Source: Podospora bellae-mahoneyi
Taxonomy: Eukaryota > Ascomycota > Sordariomycetes > Sordariales > Podosporaceae
Reading direction: 5' to 3'
DNA: 64,000 nt
NCBI RefSeq assembly: GCF_035222275.1
Contig: NC_085883.1
Coordinates: forward strand, 930,001 to 994,000
A program made the position numbers and the translations under genes. Under the pieces are notes generated by a model, which saw only the letters and a program-made list of their open reading frames with translations, had not been told where the DNA came from and did not search any database. Below, in pieces: positions 1 to 11,109 of this stretch; position 1 is the stretch's first letter, and each line of letters begins with the position of its first letter.

Positions 1-1
1 C

Positions 2-309
2 ACCTCCCTCGAAAGCAGCGACACATTTCCTGTCAACCCCCCGAATGCCAACCTCGGAGCCTTGGAGAAATTTCCACTTGAGCTGACCTACGAGGCTATG
101 CACTATCTCGATATCGCATCTCTCTTGCAGTTTATGCGTACCAACCGTCGCGCCTGGAGTCTGGTCACCAACCTGAGTCCCGCTTTACAGGAACCTACGG
201 GGACGAGCTGCTCGTCGTCATCATTTTAACCAAGCTGGCGCCACACTCAAATGATGCCCTGAAGCGTAGAAGTTGTGGAAGGCCAATGACGAGGGTAGAC
301 GGGTTGTGA
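2..309 (+). pseudogene. F-box-like protein, 5'-truncated and frameshifted remnant
   Basis: The window opens inside an open frame. Residues LEKFPLELTYEAMHYL followed by a Leu-rich stretch and an Arg/Trp-containing segment resemble the F-box fold that docks SCF ubiquitin-ligase adaptors to Skp1. That frame stops at 227-229. From about 196 a second frame continues with YGDELLVVIIL, a plausible continuation, up to a stop at 307-309, so one frameshift near 190-200 is likely. The N-terminus lies outside the window. With only about 75 codons visible no substrate class can be assigned. It is either a dead F-box gene or the 3' end of a damaged gene. Confidence 0.5.
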
Positions 310-2294
310 AGATATTTTATCCTTCCCTTAGCTGGTGTCCTGGAATTGACAAAAACCGCTGTATTTCATGGGTGGATTCCGAGGAGGACGAGACCCCGGA
401 GTGGACAGATCTCAGCCAAGAAGACACTTAACCAGGGACCTTATTTGATATACCTAAGGCAGGTAGGCAGGTAGTTGAAGGCTAGATGATGCAATAGGCG
501 GCCAACCAAGCATAGCAGATCCCTTCATGAGTCCAAGAACCATGTATGCTTGCATGGCTACCTGGTCAGAATGCGTATCTAAAAGTGTGGCCTGTGTCAT
601 TTTGTCACCCGTCACGTCGTCTTACCATTAGCTTTATTGTTGCTTGGCTAATACCACTTCGTAGGGTCTTGGAGGACTTAAAAAATCAATCCACTTTTCT
701 TCACAGCAGGGCAATGCCAGATGATCAGCGCACAAAAGGATGTCAAGAGATACAAACACACACCTATCCGATCGCAGCTCTACCCGACTGTCGATTCGCT
801 ACCAAGTTTGGAAACCAAGTCACCGTCACGCTAAGCACCACCAAACTGGCCTCATACTTCATTCCGGAGATCAACGCTGCGCTGCGCACTGAGCGATGCT
901 AGTGTGGAAGGTTTTCTGGGTTCGTCATTGTCTTCCCGCTACAAAAGTGCTATTTTGATTGTGGGATCTGGGGGAATGGAAGGCTCGGCACGTATGGTTT
1001 CAGGGAGACCGAAGACGAGGATGAATGGCTTAGACACAACCAGCCAAAGATGCAGACGGTCAGTTACCCAGGTCAAGGACAACAGAGAACCCGGGTTTAT
1101 TTCACCGGTGGAATTGAAGGGTACAGCGGCTTCGACTACTATGCAGTTACTGCGATGTCCTCCATCAGCGACCAGGACATGCCGAGTCAAGAGTCAGTTA
1201 GGGTGTCTCTTGTACTGGATGCTTGTTGGAGTTAAGAATGGGGGATGAGAGTGGGTTCATTGAAGATCATATATACAAGAAGTCCGTAGATCTCCTGCCC
1301 CTTCTGTACATCATACATTCATTTCCACGGTTTTATTGAGCACTTCAATGGTGTCACGGGGTCCAGAACCTTTGGAAGGTGAGTAAAGGGGGTACACAGG
1401 TGGTAAATGTATTTTCTGGTCTTGGTAGCCTGTGGCAGAACCGAGGCAAGTTTCAGGGTAGTTGCTTCGCTATCGTTGAACGAGAGGAAGATAAAACCCC
1501 CGAGTGGCTCAAGCTAAACAAAGAGACACCCAGGCGCCTCCTTAGCTGTCCTGTGTAAGGTGGTTGAGACTGGAAGGCAGGTCTCCCGAGATTACTCTAG
1601 ATAGGTATCGTTTCAACTCCTTAGAGAGACCTTTTAGATACGAAACAACTCTATTACCTGACCTTCAACGCCTGGTGGCTATCTGCAAACGCCTATTAAC
1701 CATCTATAAAGCCCTTTTAACTCAGATTTGTGAAGGCCTACTCGGTTTCTGTAAAGGGCTTACTCCCAGCAGCTGTCTCTAGGTGCATCTCGATTCATGA
1801 CATGTCCAGCTGAAAAGGCACATGTCGTAAGTAGACGGAAAAGACAAGCGTTGGCATAACGTGATCATCGACTCGGCACATTCGGAACCCTGCTCCCCAG
1901 AGCCAACCACTGAAGAGCCTGCCCATCAGCTTGGTTCAGAGCTGCATGGCATAAGCTAGCGTTGCATTGCAGCAAATACTACCATGAGGCGCAGAATATT
2001 GTCCACCACAATCACGCAGTTCCTGACTGTTCAGGTAAGGCTTTCTTCGACTAATGCTGGTACACCCCTGGCATGCCACGTAAAGGTGTGATGACTGAAG
2101 ACGGTTCCAGACTTGCTGTTGCGCTGGTTCGGATTCCCAAATCAGTACTATTGCACCATGGCTTGGAGAGCAGAATATCAACCTAAGTATGGCTTAGTTC
2201 CTTGGTAAGGTGAAGATGACTGCAGTGGTATAAGAGGAGGTAGAGCTTTGCCAGACATTTACAATCGGTTTCTTGCTTCTCTTCAGTCGCAACA
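310..2294. other. Intergenic region with decayed coding relics
   Basis: No intact gene is seen. Two short stretches encode a similar acidic motif: EEDETPEWTDLSQEDT near 382-428 and EREEDKTPEWLKLNKET near 1470-1530. They look like two decayed copies of one domain from the F-box-like relic family. Around 950-1235 one frame reads as coding-like (YGFRETEDEDEW, then YFTGGIEGYSGFDYYAV), but no family is recognised and no start or splice structure is clear. The stretch 1620-1780 is a low-complexity run of imperfect repeats of a cttttaa/aaggcct type. From 1800 to 2294 nothing is recognised beyond the presumed promoter of the GMC oxidoreductase. Confidence 0.35.
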
Positions 2295-4347
2295 ATGGCA
2301 GCCAAATTTACGCATTGCTTGACGGCCATTCTGGCCCTGTGCGCCACCCCCGCACTTGCTATTCCAGGTGGCGGCAACAACAACAATCAAGATGTCTACG
2401 ACTATGTAATTGTAGGCAGTGGACCCGGCGGATCTCCACTTGCTTCCAACCTCGCCAAAGCCGGATACTCTGTCTTGCTCCTGGAGGCAGGCGATGACCA
2501 GAGCGCCGATATTGGAACACAGCTCATCAATGTCGGCAGTACCTCCAATGCCAACCGCTGGGGATTTTACGTGAGGCAGTATGGCGACGATACACAGCAG
2601 CTGAAGAACAACCACCTGACATGGAGACGTGCTGACGGGACCTTGTTCGTTGGCAATGGAAGCTCTGCTCCAGCTGATGCCACGCCTTTGGGTGTTTTCT
2701 ACCCCCGCGGCGCGACTCTCGGTGGGTCGTCGGTCATCAACGCCGGCGTTACAGTGTTGCCCAGCAAGAGCACCTGGGATGAAATTTGGAGGAAAACGGG
2801 TGACCGCAGCTGGAGGTTGGTGATCCCCTCACAAGATATGCGGCTTTGTCGAGAACTGACAATTCCACAGCGGTGACAACATTCGCAAGATCTTCACGCG
2901 TGTTGAGAGGAACCATTATCTCCCACCCGGAACCCTGGGCCATGGATTCAATGGCTATCTCGACATCAACGGAAATGATGGCGAGGTCTACTCTCGCAGT
3001 CCCGGCATTCTCTCCGTCTTCAGGTCTATGATCGCATCCATCGGCGGCAACCCCAACAACGCGCTCACCGATGTGACTCGCGATCTCAATAACCCCTCTC
3101 CATCTCGAGACACAACCCAAGGTCTTTTCGGCCTTCCTTTCCACGCCAACCAAACCTGGGGTCGTTTCAGTGCCCGCACAATCGTCCTTGACACTCTGGC
3201 TGCCAAAAAACCCAGTGGATCTCCTCGCTACCCCCTGACCCTCAAAACAAACAGCCTCGTAACCAAAGTCCTCTTCGACAGACCCCGAAACAAGAAGCCC
3301 CGTGCCATCGGAGTCGAGTACCTCGAAGGACAATCCCTCTACTCGGCCGACGCCCGCCACAACCCTTCCAACACAGGCACCAAACGCACCGTCAGAGCCC
3401 GCAAAGAAGTCATTCTCTCCGGCGGCGTCTTCAACACCCCGCAACTCCTCCAACTCTCAGGAATCGGCCCAAAAGAACACCTCCGCTCGCTCAATATCTC
3501 CGTCCTAGTCAACCTCCCCGGCGTTGGCTCCCGCCTCCAAGACAACCCGGAATACCCCGTCGTCGGCATCGCAAAAGACAACCAACCCTTCTTCACAATC
3601 CCCATCCCAGGCGAGCCAGACTGCTTCTTCGGCTTCGGCCCTCCCGGCGTCCCAGATCCGTGCATCGACCTCTGGTATCAGGGTCTTGGCCCCTATGCCC
3701 GCCCGGCGGCAAATACAAACGCTTTTATGCTCAAGACGAACTACTCCGGTGATGGGGAGCTTGACATTCTCGTGTTTAGTCTGGCGAATTTTGCGTTCAG
3801 GGGGTATTGGCCAAATGATGCGGCTGTGGCTATCCCTCCTGATCCGTTGGGTGTGTTTGGCTTTTCGGTTGTAAAGATCAATCCTATTTCCCAGGCAGGG
3901 ACTGTTAGGTTGAGGAGTGCGAATCCGCAGGATACTCCCCTGATTAACTTTGAGATGTTCCAGACGGGGGCTGATCAAGATTTGGGAGCGTTGGCTGAGG
4001 CGGCTGCTTGGGGGAGGAGGGTTTATGGGAATGTGGAGGGGCCGACGGGCCCGATGACGACTACTGAGCCGCCTTGTGACGGGGGGACGGGTTGTTTTGC
4101 TGGGGATAAGGAGTGGGCGAGGGATCAGAGTTTTGGGCATCATGCTACTAGTACCTGTGCTATTGGTGGGGATAGGGATCGGTTGGCGGTGTTGGATAGC
4201 AAGTTTAGGGTTAGGGGCGTGGATGGGTTGAGGGTGGTGGATGGGAGTGCGTTTCCCAAGACGCCAGGGGCGTTCCCGGTGCTGAGCACGTTTTTGTTGA
4301 GTGAGAAGGCGAGTGTGGATGTTTTGGCGGATGCTAGGCGGTGGTAA
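2295..4347 (+). CDS. Secreted GMC oxidoreductase (AA3-like, FAD-dependent), 665 aa, one intron
   Basis: Exons are 2295-2815 and 2871-4347; the 55-bp intron has a gt donor, a ctgac branch site and a cag acceptor, and joining it keeps frame across WSGDNIRKIF. The N-terminus is a signal peptide (hydrophobic core, cleavage near ALA-IPGGG). The FAD-binding dinucleotide motif is VIVGSGPGG at about residue 37. Both GMC signatures are visible: FYPRGATLGGSSVINAG and GGVFNTPQLLQLSGIGP. The catalytic His region is GHHATSTCAIGG near residue 597. Family members oxidise alcohols or sugars outside the cell and give hydrogen peroxide or reduce quinones; the substrate cannot be read here. The segment PGAFPVLSTFLLSEKA stands where most GMC enzymes carry a second catalytic His or Asn, and that residue seems absent. 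Length is normal for the family. The gene is intact, unlike most of its neighbours. Confidence 0.9.
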
Positions 4348-5141
4348 GGTTTGGGCAATGTGGCGCTGTCGGCGCCTACCCTAGGTATCTGATGCAACCA
4401 ATATCAGAATAGGTACCCTTGATTTCGTGATCCAAATGGTTTTACTGCGAGCATCAGGTTTGGTCAAGGTATCCCAACATGTTTTCCTGAGAAGTCTCCT
4501 TTGCAAATCGGCATTGGCACATTGTTTCGGCCATGACTAGAAGGAAGGCGTTTGATAACAGTCAGACCAATGTTCATTCTGGTATAAAGGGGTCACCTCC
4601 CTGAACCATCTCAGAGCCCGAAGAGGTCTTGTTGAGCACTTAGCTGCAGCAGAGGCTGGTCCAGCCCTAGGAGCAATTCATGGCACACTCATCACACCCA
4701 TACCAAGTCCATCTTAAACGACATATGATAATAAATTTGGGATGGTCTCTTGCTGCTCTTTGCGATATCCTCGCCAATTAACTCAGCATGTGGGTCATTT
4801 CAGGAGCCTCACAGCCTGGCTGTTATCATCGAGTCTTCCCACATCCTGAAGTGAATGGGTCGTCTTGTCGACCCATAGATTCTCTTTCCTTTCCAACGAT
4901 GGATTTGTTCCCCTTTATCCTTATACCAGACCTCACGAGAGCTTGTGATTTTGTGGACCTCCAGCCAACTACACACCCGCGCTCTCTTTCTCGTTTCTAG
5001 ACATCTTATGAGAGCTATCACATCTTCCATTTCAATATATTGGCAAGAGTAGGTTCTTATAAACGCAGAACAACGAAAAGTATTCCTAACATAACTTCTT
5101 TGGTAATCCTGAATTTCTGTCAACCATAGTCTGTTCCCAAG
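4348..5141. other. Intergenic region, 794 bp
   Basis: Terminator side of the GMC gene and upstream side of the 2EXR-like relic. Short open frames here show no recognisable domain. Nothing else is seen. Confidence 0.5.
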
Positions 5142-5930
5142 ATGCAACGATTTGAGCACTTCCCGTATATTCCTCAGGAACTCAGGGATCAGATCTGGGG
5201 TTATGCTTTAAGGATGCCAGAGCCGGGCGCGCATATTTTCGCCCTACTGAACCACCACCTCTATCATTTTTACAGAGCTGAGCTACAGCGATCTTGTCGA
5301 CAAGATACGGGTTCTGAAGCCAAATGCCACACCAGCCGCCGCCAACGAGATGGTCACTCTCCAAGAAACAGCAACCTATTTTGCCTATGCATTGTCGACC
5401 ACAGCAACCAGGAACTTCTCTACCTACATCTTTGAGAACACAGTCAAGGAAAGCTGCGCCGATACTTGCCGTGAGATAGCACGGCTCGGCCGCCTGGGGA
5501 GGTTGCCAATGGGCAGAGTTGCGGGCGAAACACGGGAGATCAAGATTCCTCTTGACCCCTTGGGCAGCCCAAGCACCCGCCGGGTCTCGATTGACAGGTT
5601 CAAAGACTTGATTGTCGTCATTGGTGAGGTATTGCCCAAAGAGATACCGATCCCGAGAAGTTTCTTGGTGCCGGAACCGAAGTGGGCACATGCCGTGCCA
5701 TTCTCTGCCACGCACATCGCCATCGAGTTCAATCCCCAATGAGTTCAACCCAACGAGGACTTCGACTGGGGTCCCAAGGAGTACACGGCTTCTACGATTT
5801 CGACGTCAAGTACAGCCTAACAGTGGCCAAGCAGCACTTTCCTAACTTTTGTATCATCGACCGGCATATCAGCATACCTAGCCACGGCATCCCAGTCCCT
5901 TCCAACCGTCGGACCTTTGACGCCAAGTGA
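5142..5930 (+). pseudogene. 2EXR (F-box-like) family protein, frameshifted
   Basis: The start MQRFEHFPYIPQELRDQIWG is the typical N-terminus of fungal 2EXR proteins (F-box-like motif FxxFPxLPxELRxxIW), continuing with MPEPGAHIFAL. At about 5275-5285 the reading moves to another frame (ELSYSDLVDKIRVLKPNATP), which runs to a stop at 5740-5742. A third frame then gives GFYDFDVKYSLTVAKQHFP and ends at 5930. No GT donor lies between 5215 and 5283, so a frameshift explains the first break better than an intron. Near 5730-5755 an imperfect repeat of gagttcaa-type sequence sits at the second break. Members of this family are common, often lineage-specific and of unknown function. Confidence 0.6.
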
Positions 5931-7191
5931 GGTGGTTTTGTTGAAGTTCGCCGCCGGGCTGACGGTCCGAAGTATGAGTGGTGGTTTCAAAAAACAACAT
6001 GTAGGGGATCCATAGACATATTAAACTAAGCATGGGTTATTCCTACTTCAAACATTCACAACATCTCTTCAACATGTATGTTTTCTTCGTGGAAATGTAT
6101 GCCCGACTCATTCGCTTAGAAACATTGCAGACATGCAGTTCGACTCTGTTTCGGTTCATAAAATGGTCGCTATTAGCAACTGCGGTACTCTGAGTCATGA
6201 CCGTAGAGTAAGTGTGTGCTCTTTGCAATTACCCCCAGTCTTTTTGGGTAGGAAGGTATAAGACGTTATCAGCTCGTTTTTGTGGCTCTGGCATCAGCCC
6301 ATCCCACAAGCGCAAGAGGTCTTGGCATAACCTTTACGCATACTGCTAAAAGGTTTCAAGTTCATTCACGGTGTGTGGGGCAAGCAATCGGTGAGTCAAA
6401 AGAGCCAGACGAAAATTCCAATGCAAATAACGTACTTACTGTATAAAACCAAAGAAAGCCAAAGGGTAGCTATAGTAAAAGACGATAACCAACAAAACCC
6501 TTAGAGTAACTGGTGTGTGGCTGTTAAATCAAGTGGGCCACGCCCTTTCAACAAGATATCTTATCAATATCAACACTCTCAAGCGTTGCTCCTCGAAGAT
6601 TCACTTCCCAGCGGGGCCTTGAGGTGAATTGAGGGTGGGTCATGTCTTGAAGGTTGACCTGCTCCAAACTGTAAAGTGAATAGATGATGCTATGGGTACT
6701 TCATGTAGACTTTTCTTTTTCAGAACTTACGATCTTATACTTGTCTAATTTGTCCGTATATATAGACCTAGGGATCATAGATTATTATCCTCCGATAATA
6801 ATCCCGTAGGCCGGATCATTGGATCATGGCCATACGCCAGTGATCCTCGTCAGGATCATTCTGCTATCCCGATAATCCTCCCGAGCGGGTCTATTCCTGT
6901 TACCTGATTGGCTATCCCTCTTTTCCCGGTATTGCCAGAGGCCGTGTTCCAAGAACGTGACACCCAACTCTACAGGGCGGAGCTGGTCTGCTCCTTTATA
7001 TTTGTGCATGATTTGTACGGTTGCATAAGTCCATGGTGAAGATGCATAAAATCAAGGGTGCTCGTTTGGCCATGCGGGCGCTTAGCACCGTGTGCAAACG
7101 CATAAGGTAAGGCAGCCAAAAATAGCACACTGAACCCCTGTTGTTATGGGCCCAACGCGACGAAAAAACATGGTGGGGAAGAAAGACTCTA
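5931..7191. other. Intergenic region with an LTR-like fragment
   Basis: No gene is recognised. Around 6745-6776 the sequence tccgtatatatagacctagg matches the core of the Gypsy LTRs found at 17227, 52913 and 59957, but the flanks differ. From 6776 to about 7010 there is a palindrome-rich stretch (ggatcat, ccgataat) that may be the rest of a divergent solo LTR. Ends and target duplication were not found. Confidence 0.35.
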
Positions 7192-7228
7192 ACGTATATT
7201 ATAAGCGAGCGACCAATATAAGCGAGCG
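7192..7228 (+). repeat. Left terminal inverted repeat of the Pogo/Fot element
   Basis: 37 bp, identical to the reverse complement of 9013-9049. It contains two direct copies of ataagcgagcg separated by accaat, a possible paired transposase-binding site. Confidence 0.9.
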
Positions 7229-7286
7229 CCTTTTTGACGCGACGCGTAACCTCAACCTCAACACCTCATTTTCTCAATATTCCAAA

Positions 7287-9049
7287 ATGCCATTTACTTC
7301 AAAGGAAGCCCATATAACCTTAGTCCTTAAGGCTCTTCAAAATGATAAAAATCTAAGTGTATTAGCTATAGCTAAGATATATAACGTCGATCGCAGTACG
7401 CTTAGACACCGACGCGCCGGCCGGCCTACACGACGCGATATTACGCCTAGATCGAAGAAGTTTATTTAATCCGAAGAGGAGGTTATTGTTTATTATATAA
7501 TTAAGCTATTTACGTAAGCTTTTCTACTAAGGTTAAGTAGTGTAGAAAATATAGTTAATTAACTATTATACGTACGCGACGCGCCGCCTATTAATAAACT
7601 TTAAGTATATAACTTCGTTAAACGTTAACTATAATTCCGTACGCGTTTCATACGTAAATACGATTACTAGAAGGCTAAATATAAAGATCCGAAGATTATT
7701 ATTAAATAATTTACGTCTATACAGAATATTAAAGTTAATTACGGTATTATAAATAATAATATTTATAATTTCGACGAAACTAAGTGTATAATAAATATTA
7801 TTTTTATAAGTATAGTAATTATAATTTCGGACGGCTTTAATAAAGTAAAATTAATTTAATTTAATAACCGTAAGTAAATAATAATAATTTAAAAAATTAA
7901 TACTTTCGGCTAAACTATTTTACCCTTTATTATTTTAATTATATAATATTATTTTATTAATTAATATATTAAATATAATTTACCGTTTACTTAATATATT
8001 ATAATTACCGATAATAATTAAATTATTAATCCGGTAAGCTTAAATTAAATTAAGTACTTTAATTATTATATAACGTTCCGTACGAAAGGTAAATATTAAT
8101 TGTTAATCCTCGATAATTATAAAAGTTATTATTTAATTAAATTCAAGCATTATTATTAATAAAATAATATTATTACGCTTTATATATTTTTATATTCCTT
8201 TTACTTCTTTTGATTACTTAATATTAATTATTTTAGGCCGCTAAAATAAACGTATAGCCGTTAAATCGAGGGTTTAATACGTATATATATTAATTACGTA
8301 AGTAAATTTAAATTTCTTTCTACTTTCCGCGAAGCTTTTTTTGTTTTTATAACGAAAAAAAATATATAAAATAATTTTACGGGTATTAGTTTTATATTAT
8401 ATAATTTAAAAAGGATATTTTTTAAGTTAAATATAAAGTTTTATACGTTAATACCTTTATCCTTAAGGCCAGATATAGTATTACTTTAAGTATTTTAAAT
8501 ATTATAAAACCTTTAAAAAGTTAATTTATAGTTAATACTTATTAAAATTCGTATTCTTAATTATTAAAATAGTTTCCCGACTTTAATATTAGTTACTATA
8601 GACTAACTTATTAAAAGTACGATAATTATAATATATTAAATAACCCTCCTTTAGTTAAAAAACACTTTGCTCTATAAGGTTAATAAGGTACTAAGTAAGC
8701 GCCGGAGAGCTAAAAAAATACGTATACGGCTCGGAAGATTACTTACTGTGAAAGATATATAGGATCTACTAGACCAGAAGGCCGTGGGTGGGGAGGTAGT
8801 GGAAAAAATATAGCCGGATGGCGGTAGTGCAGGGGAGGCTCGTACGAAGGTTTAGTGCTGTGGTGTGTGCGGCAAGCCTGGCCATAATACGCGCACTTGC
8901 CAGGAGGCTATAGAATTGTCTGATTCAGCTATTTCGGATGTAATTATGGTTGCTTCTTAGTATGGTTGTGTAGTAATTGAGGATAATGATATAAAGGTTT
9001 TGAAAAAGTGGTCGCTCGCTTATATTGGTCGCTCGCTTATAATATACGT
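7287..9049 (+). pseudogene. Fot/Pogo transposase, RIP-inactivated
   Basis: The likely start is the ATG at 7287 (MPFTSKEAHITLVLKAL), followed by a psq-type helix-turn-helix with IAKIYNVDRSTLRHR. The frame stops at about 7467, but homologous residues continue in the same frame with stops where Gln or Trp codons are expected. A YNFDET motif near 7770 and an ILDNYESH motif near 8120 mark the DDE catalytic core, followed by a PPHSSYLLQPLD-like stretch. Near 8856-8900, in the same frame, is a C-x2-C-x4-H-x4-C zinc knuckle (CGVCGKPGHNTRTC), known at the C-terminus of some fungal Pogo transposases. The frame runs towards the right TIR. The stop pattern (CAA/CAG to TAA/TAG) fits RIP. Confidence 0.8.
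9013..9049 (-). repeat. Right terminal inverted repeat of the Pogo/Fot element
   Basis: Reverse complement of 7192-7228 with no mismatch over 37 bp, next to the TA duplicate at 9050-9051. Confidence 0.9.
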
Positions 9050-9303
9050 TACTCAATGTTCAAAAACAAGAATTCATCATGGATTGGCCACGAGTAGTAA
9101 ATCCAATATTGACAATTGAAGACAACAACTGTCTATTTGAGTATGATTGCCCCTCAACTATTGTGTCGAAGGTGCTCCGCAACCATGCAAGTAACCCGAT
9201 AAGGGAATGCATTTGCGTGATAGATGTGTTGAAATACATACAAGCAACGCGCCTTCGTATCTCTGATGGCTGACGCTGAACACCCCCAAGACTCTGCGGT
9301 GCC

Positions 9304-10624
9304 GTGGGGCTGCATTCCCAGCACTCGAACATGTCCCAACTGATCTGTACTACCTTCCCTTTCTCTACCTCGCTGGCAAAGGATCACCAAGGTCTTCACC
9401 TCCATGATGAAATCTGCAGGGCCTTCACCAAGAGCCACGAAGGCGGCTGCGCAACCTACCTCATGCACAGCAACTCACTCCGGATGTACACCTCAGCCAT
9501 GTCATAGGATCGCCAGAGCTGGACCCCGGCGAATAGCCTCGCAATTTCATCCACCTATATTGAAGCTTCGAAGCTTACTGTCACGGTCATATTCGGATGT
9601 TCAGAACAGCAAATGGCCAGGGTTGAGGATCTGCTTGCATCATGTTCGGAGGTCAAGTCACATGCCCTGCTTACAGTCGGGATATTTGCGGAACTACACA
9701 AGGATAGAATGCAGGAGATTGTCAAGAAGGGGATTTATGAGTGCACTGCAGCTATTACAGATCTGAAGCTGGATCGTGATGCGCCTCCGTTGGTGAAGCG
9801 AGACTTCAAGCTGAACAGGAAGCTGAGAAACTGGCGGCTGAAGACGAAGATGGCGGAGAAGGAGGTCAGAACTACCAAGGGCTTGCTCCAGAAGATGATA
9901 ACGCAGGTTGAGGAGGAGCAGCAGCTGCAATCCTTCCAATACGACGGCGAGTTTGCCACGAGCACGCGGAGATTTAAGCAACGGTTTACGGAGATTCAGA
10001 TTGAGTTGGACGCCCTGATGGCTAGGTGCCGGATGATGTTTGACGACATGACTTATTCCGAGGAGCTGGTGAGCCTTTTCGATCATATCTTTCCGATTAT
10101 TTCTTGCCCACATGGGGGGTGAAGTTGCCTTCAGTTTATGAATGAGCTCCTCAGTGATGATGCCGAGCGAGCAAGGGACCAAGCAAATATGAGTACGGTC
10201 ATAGCCTTTGTTGCTATGCTGTATCTTCCAATAACAGCTGTGGCGGTAAGAGGTCTTCCTGATAGTAATCTTGGGCTTAGTACTGGTGCGTCTCGTCAAG
10301 ACAATTTTCGCTATGCCGGTTTTCGATTTCTAAAACGACGGGAGAGATATCTACTTCCGAAAGGCAGAGACTGGGGAAGATTCCGATCAACCGCCAGTCC
10401 TATCTTCATACTTCTGGGTGTACCTAATTGTGTCTGTTGTCCTTACCGGATTCACAGTGTTCGGTTGGTGGCATTACGCTAGAGGTACGAGCAAAGCGCA
10501 CAACCGGAGAAAAGCTTTGAAGCGCATGCGGCGAGCACATGCGACCACGGGAGAGGGTGGAACAACTCATGAATCTCGAGGGCGTTTCTTGGACTATGGG
10601 ATCGACCACAAGGAAAGCCTTTGA
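9304..10624 (+). pseudogene. CorA-like Mg2+ transporter-type membrane protein, two nonsense codons
   Basis: A long cytoplasmic helical region (FAELHKDRMQEIVKKG, then KMAEKEVRTTKGLL) is followed by STVIAFVAMLYLPITAVA, then TIFAMPVFDF, and a last transmembrane helix (FWVYLIVSVVLTGFTVFG). This is the C-terminal layout of fungal CorA-like proteins. Introns are inferred at 10069-10134 (gtgagc...cag) and 10246-10300 (gtaaga...aag), and both keep frame. Two in-frame stops interrupt it: TAG at 9505-9507 and TAA at 10331-10333, where Gln codons would fit. Both are C-to-T changes in a CA context. The true N-terminus upstream of 9304 is not clear and may have been separated by the transposon that ends at 9049. 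Confidence 0.65.
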
Positions 10625-11109
10625 CAATCAAGACAAGGTCGGGATATGGAGGGAAACACAATCCTCCACTTCCTTTTATTGACTTGTGGAGTCTGACCTC
10701 TTACCAGACAAATGTCTCCGGAGAATCGAACCCAAAGAACCTGAAGTCGAAGTGAAGAGAATTTGGGCCCAATTGTTCTCGGCCGGGGGGTTTGCTGGAC
10801 AAATTCTTCCGGTTTAGCGTTGCAAAATGATTGTCTCTGATTGGCACACGTTGGGTTGCAGCCCTGATAAAGTGGAGGACCGGACCTTGACCACGTCACA
10901 CATAATGCCAAGCCAACCCCATCAGGGGTAGCGGCGGTGAGGATGGCCCGATAAACACAACAGCAGCGAGCAAACAGCATGACAAAGAATATCGGAATTC
11001 AACACACCCTCAACTCACATTGCGATTCCTCTTTCAGTGTTAATCCATGAACTCCCAGGACGTATAGCCCAAAATCACATACTATTTCTCCCGCGGCCCT
11101 GGTGACACC
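10625..11109. other. Intergenic region, 485 bp
   Basis: Lies between the CorA-like relic and the start of the 11-mer repeat protein; presumed promoter of the latter. No motif is called. Confidence 0.4.

Larger units (their letters stand above)
7192..9049 (+). mobile_element. Pogo/Fot-type (Tc1/mariner superfamily) DNA transposon, RIP-mutated, 1858 bp
   Basis: Perfect 37-bp terminal inverted repeats lie at 7192-7228 and 9013-9049 and begin acgtatattataagcgagcg. They are flanked by TA at 7190-7191 and 9050-9051, the target duplication of Tc1/mariner elements. The interior encodes a Fot-like transposase with many stops. About 7470-8720 is strongly AT-rich and poor in CpA/TpG, as RIP leaves it, while the outer 250-300 bp at each end keep normal composition. 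A truncated relative starts at 52601. Confidence 0.9.

Noticed and set aside
546-902. 118-codon plus-strand open frame
   Set aside because: No recognisable domain, and its composition and context do not distinguish it from chance.
5142-5300. Intron ending at tttttacag in the 2EXR-like relic
   Set aside because: The only donors upstream would remove the conserved MPEPGAHIF segment, so a frameshift is the better reading.
7146-7286. Upstream extension of the transposase frame
   Set aside because: It begins outside the element and reads through the TIR; homology to transposases starts at the ATG at 7287.
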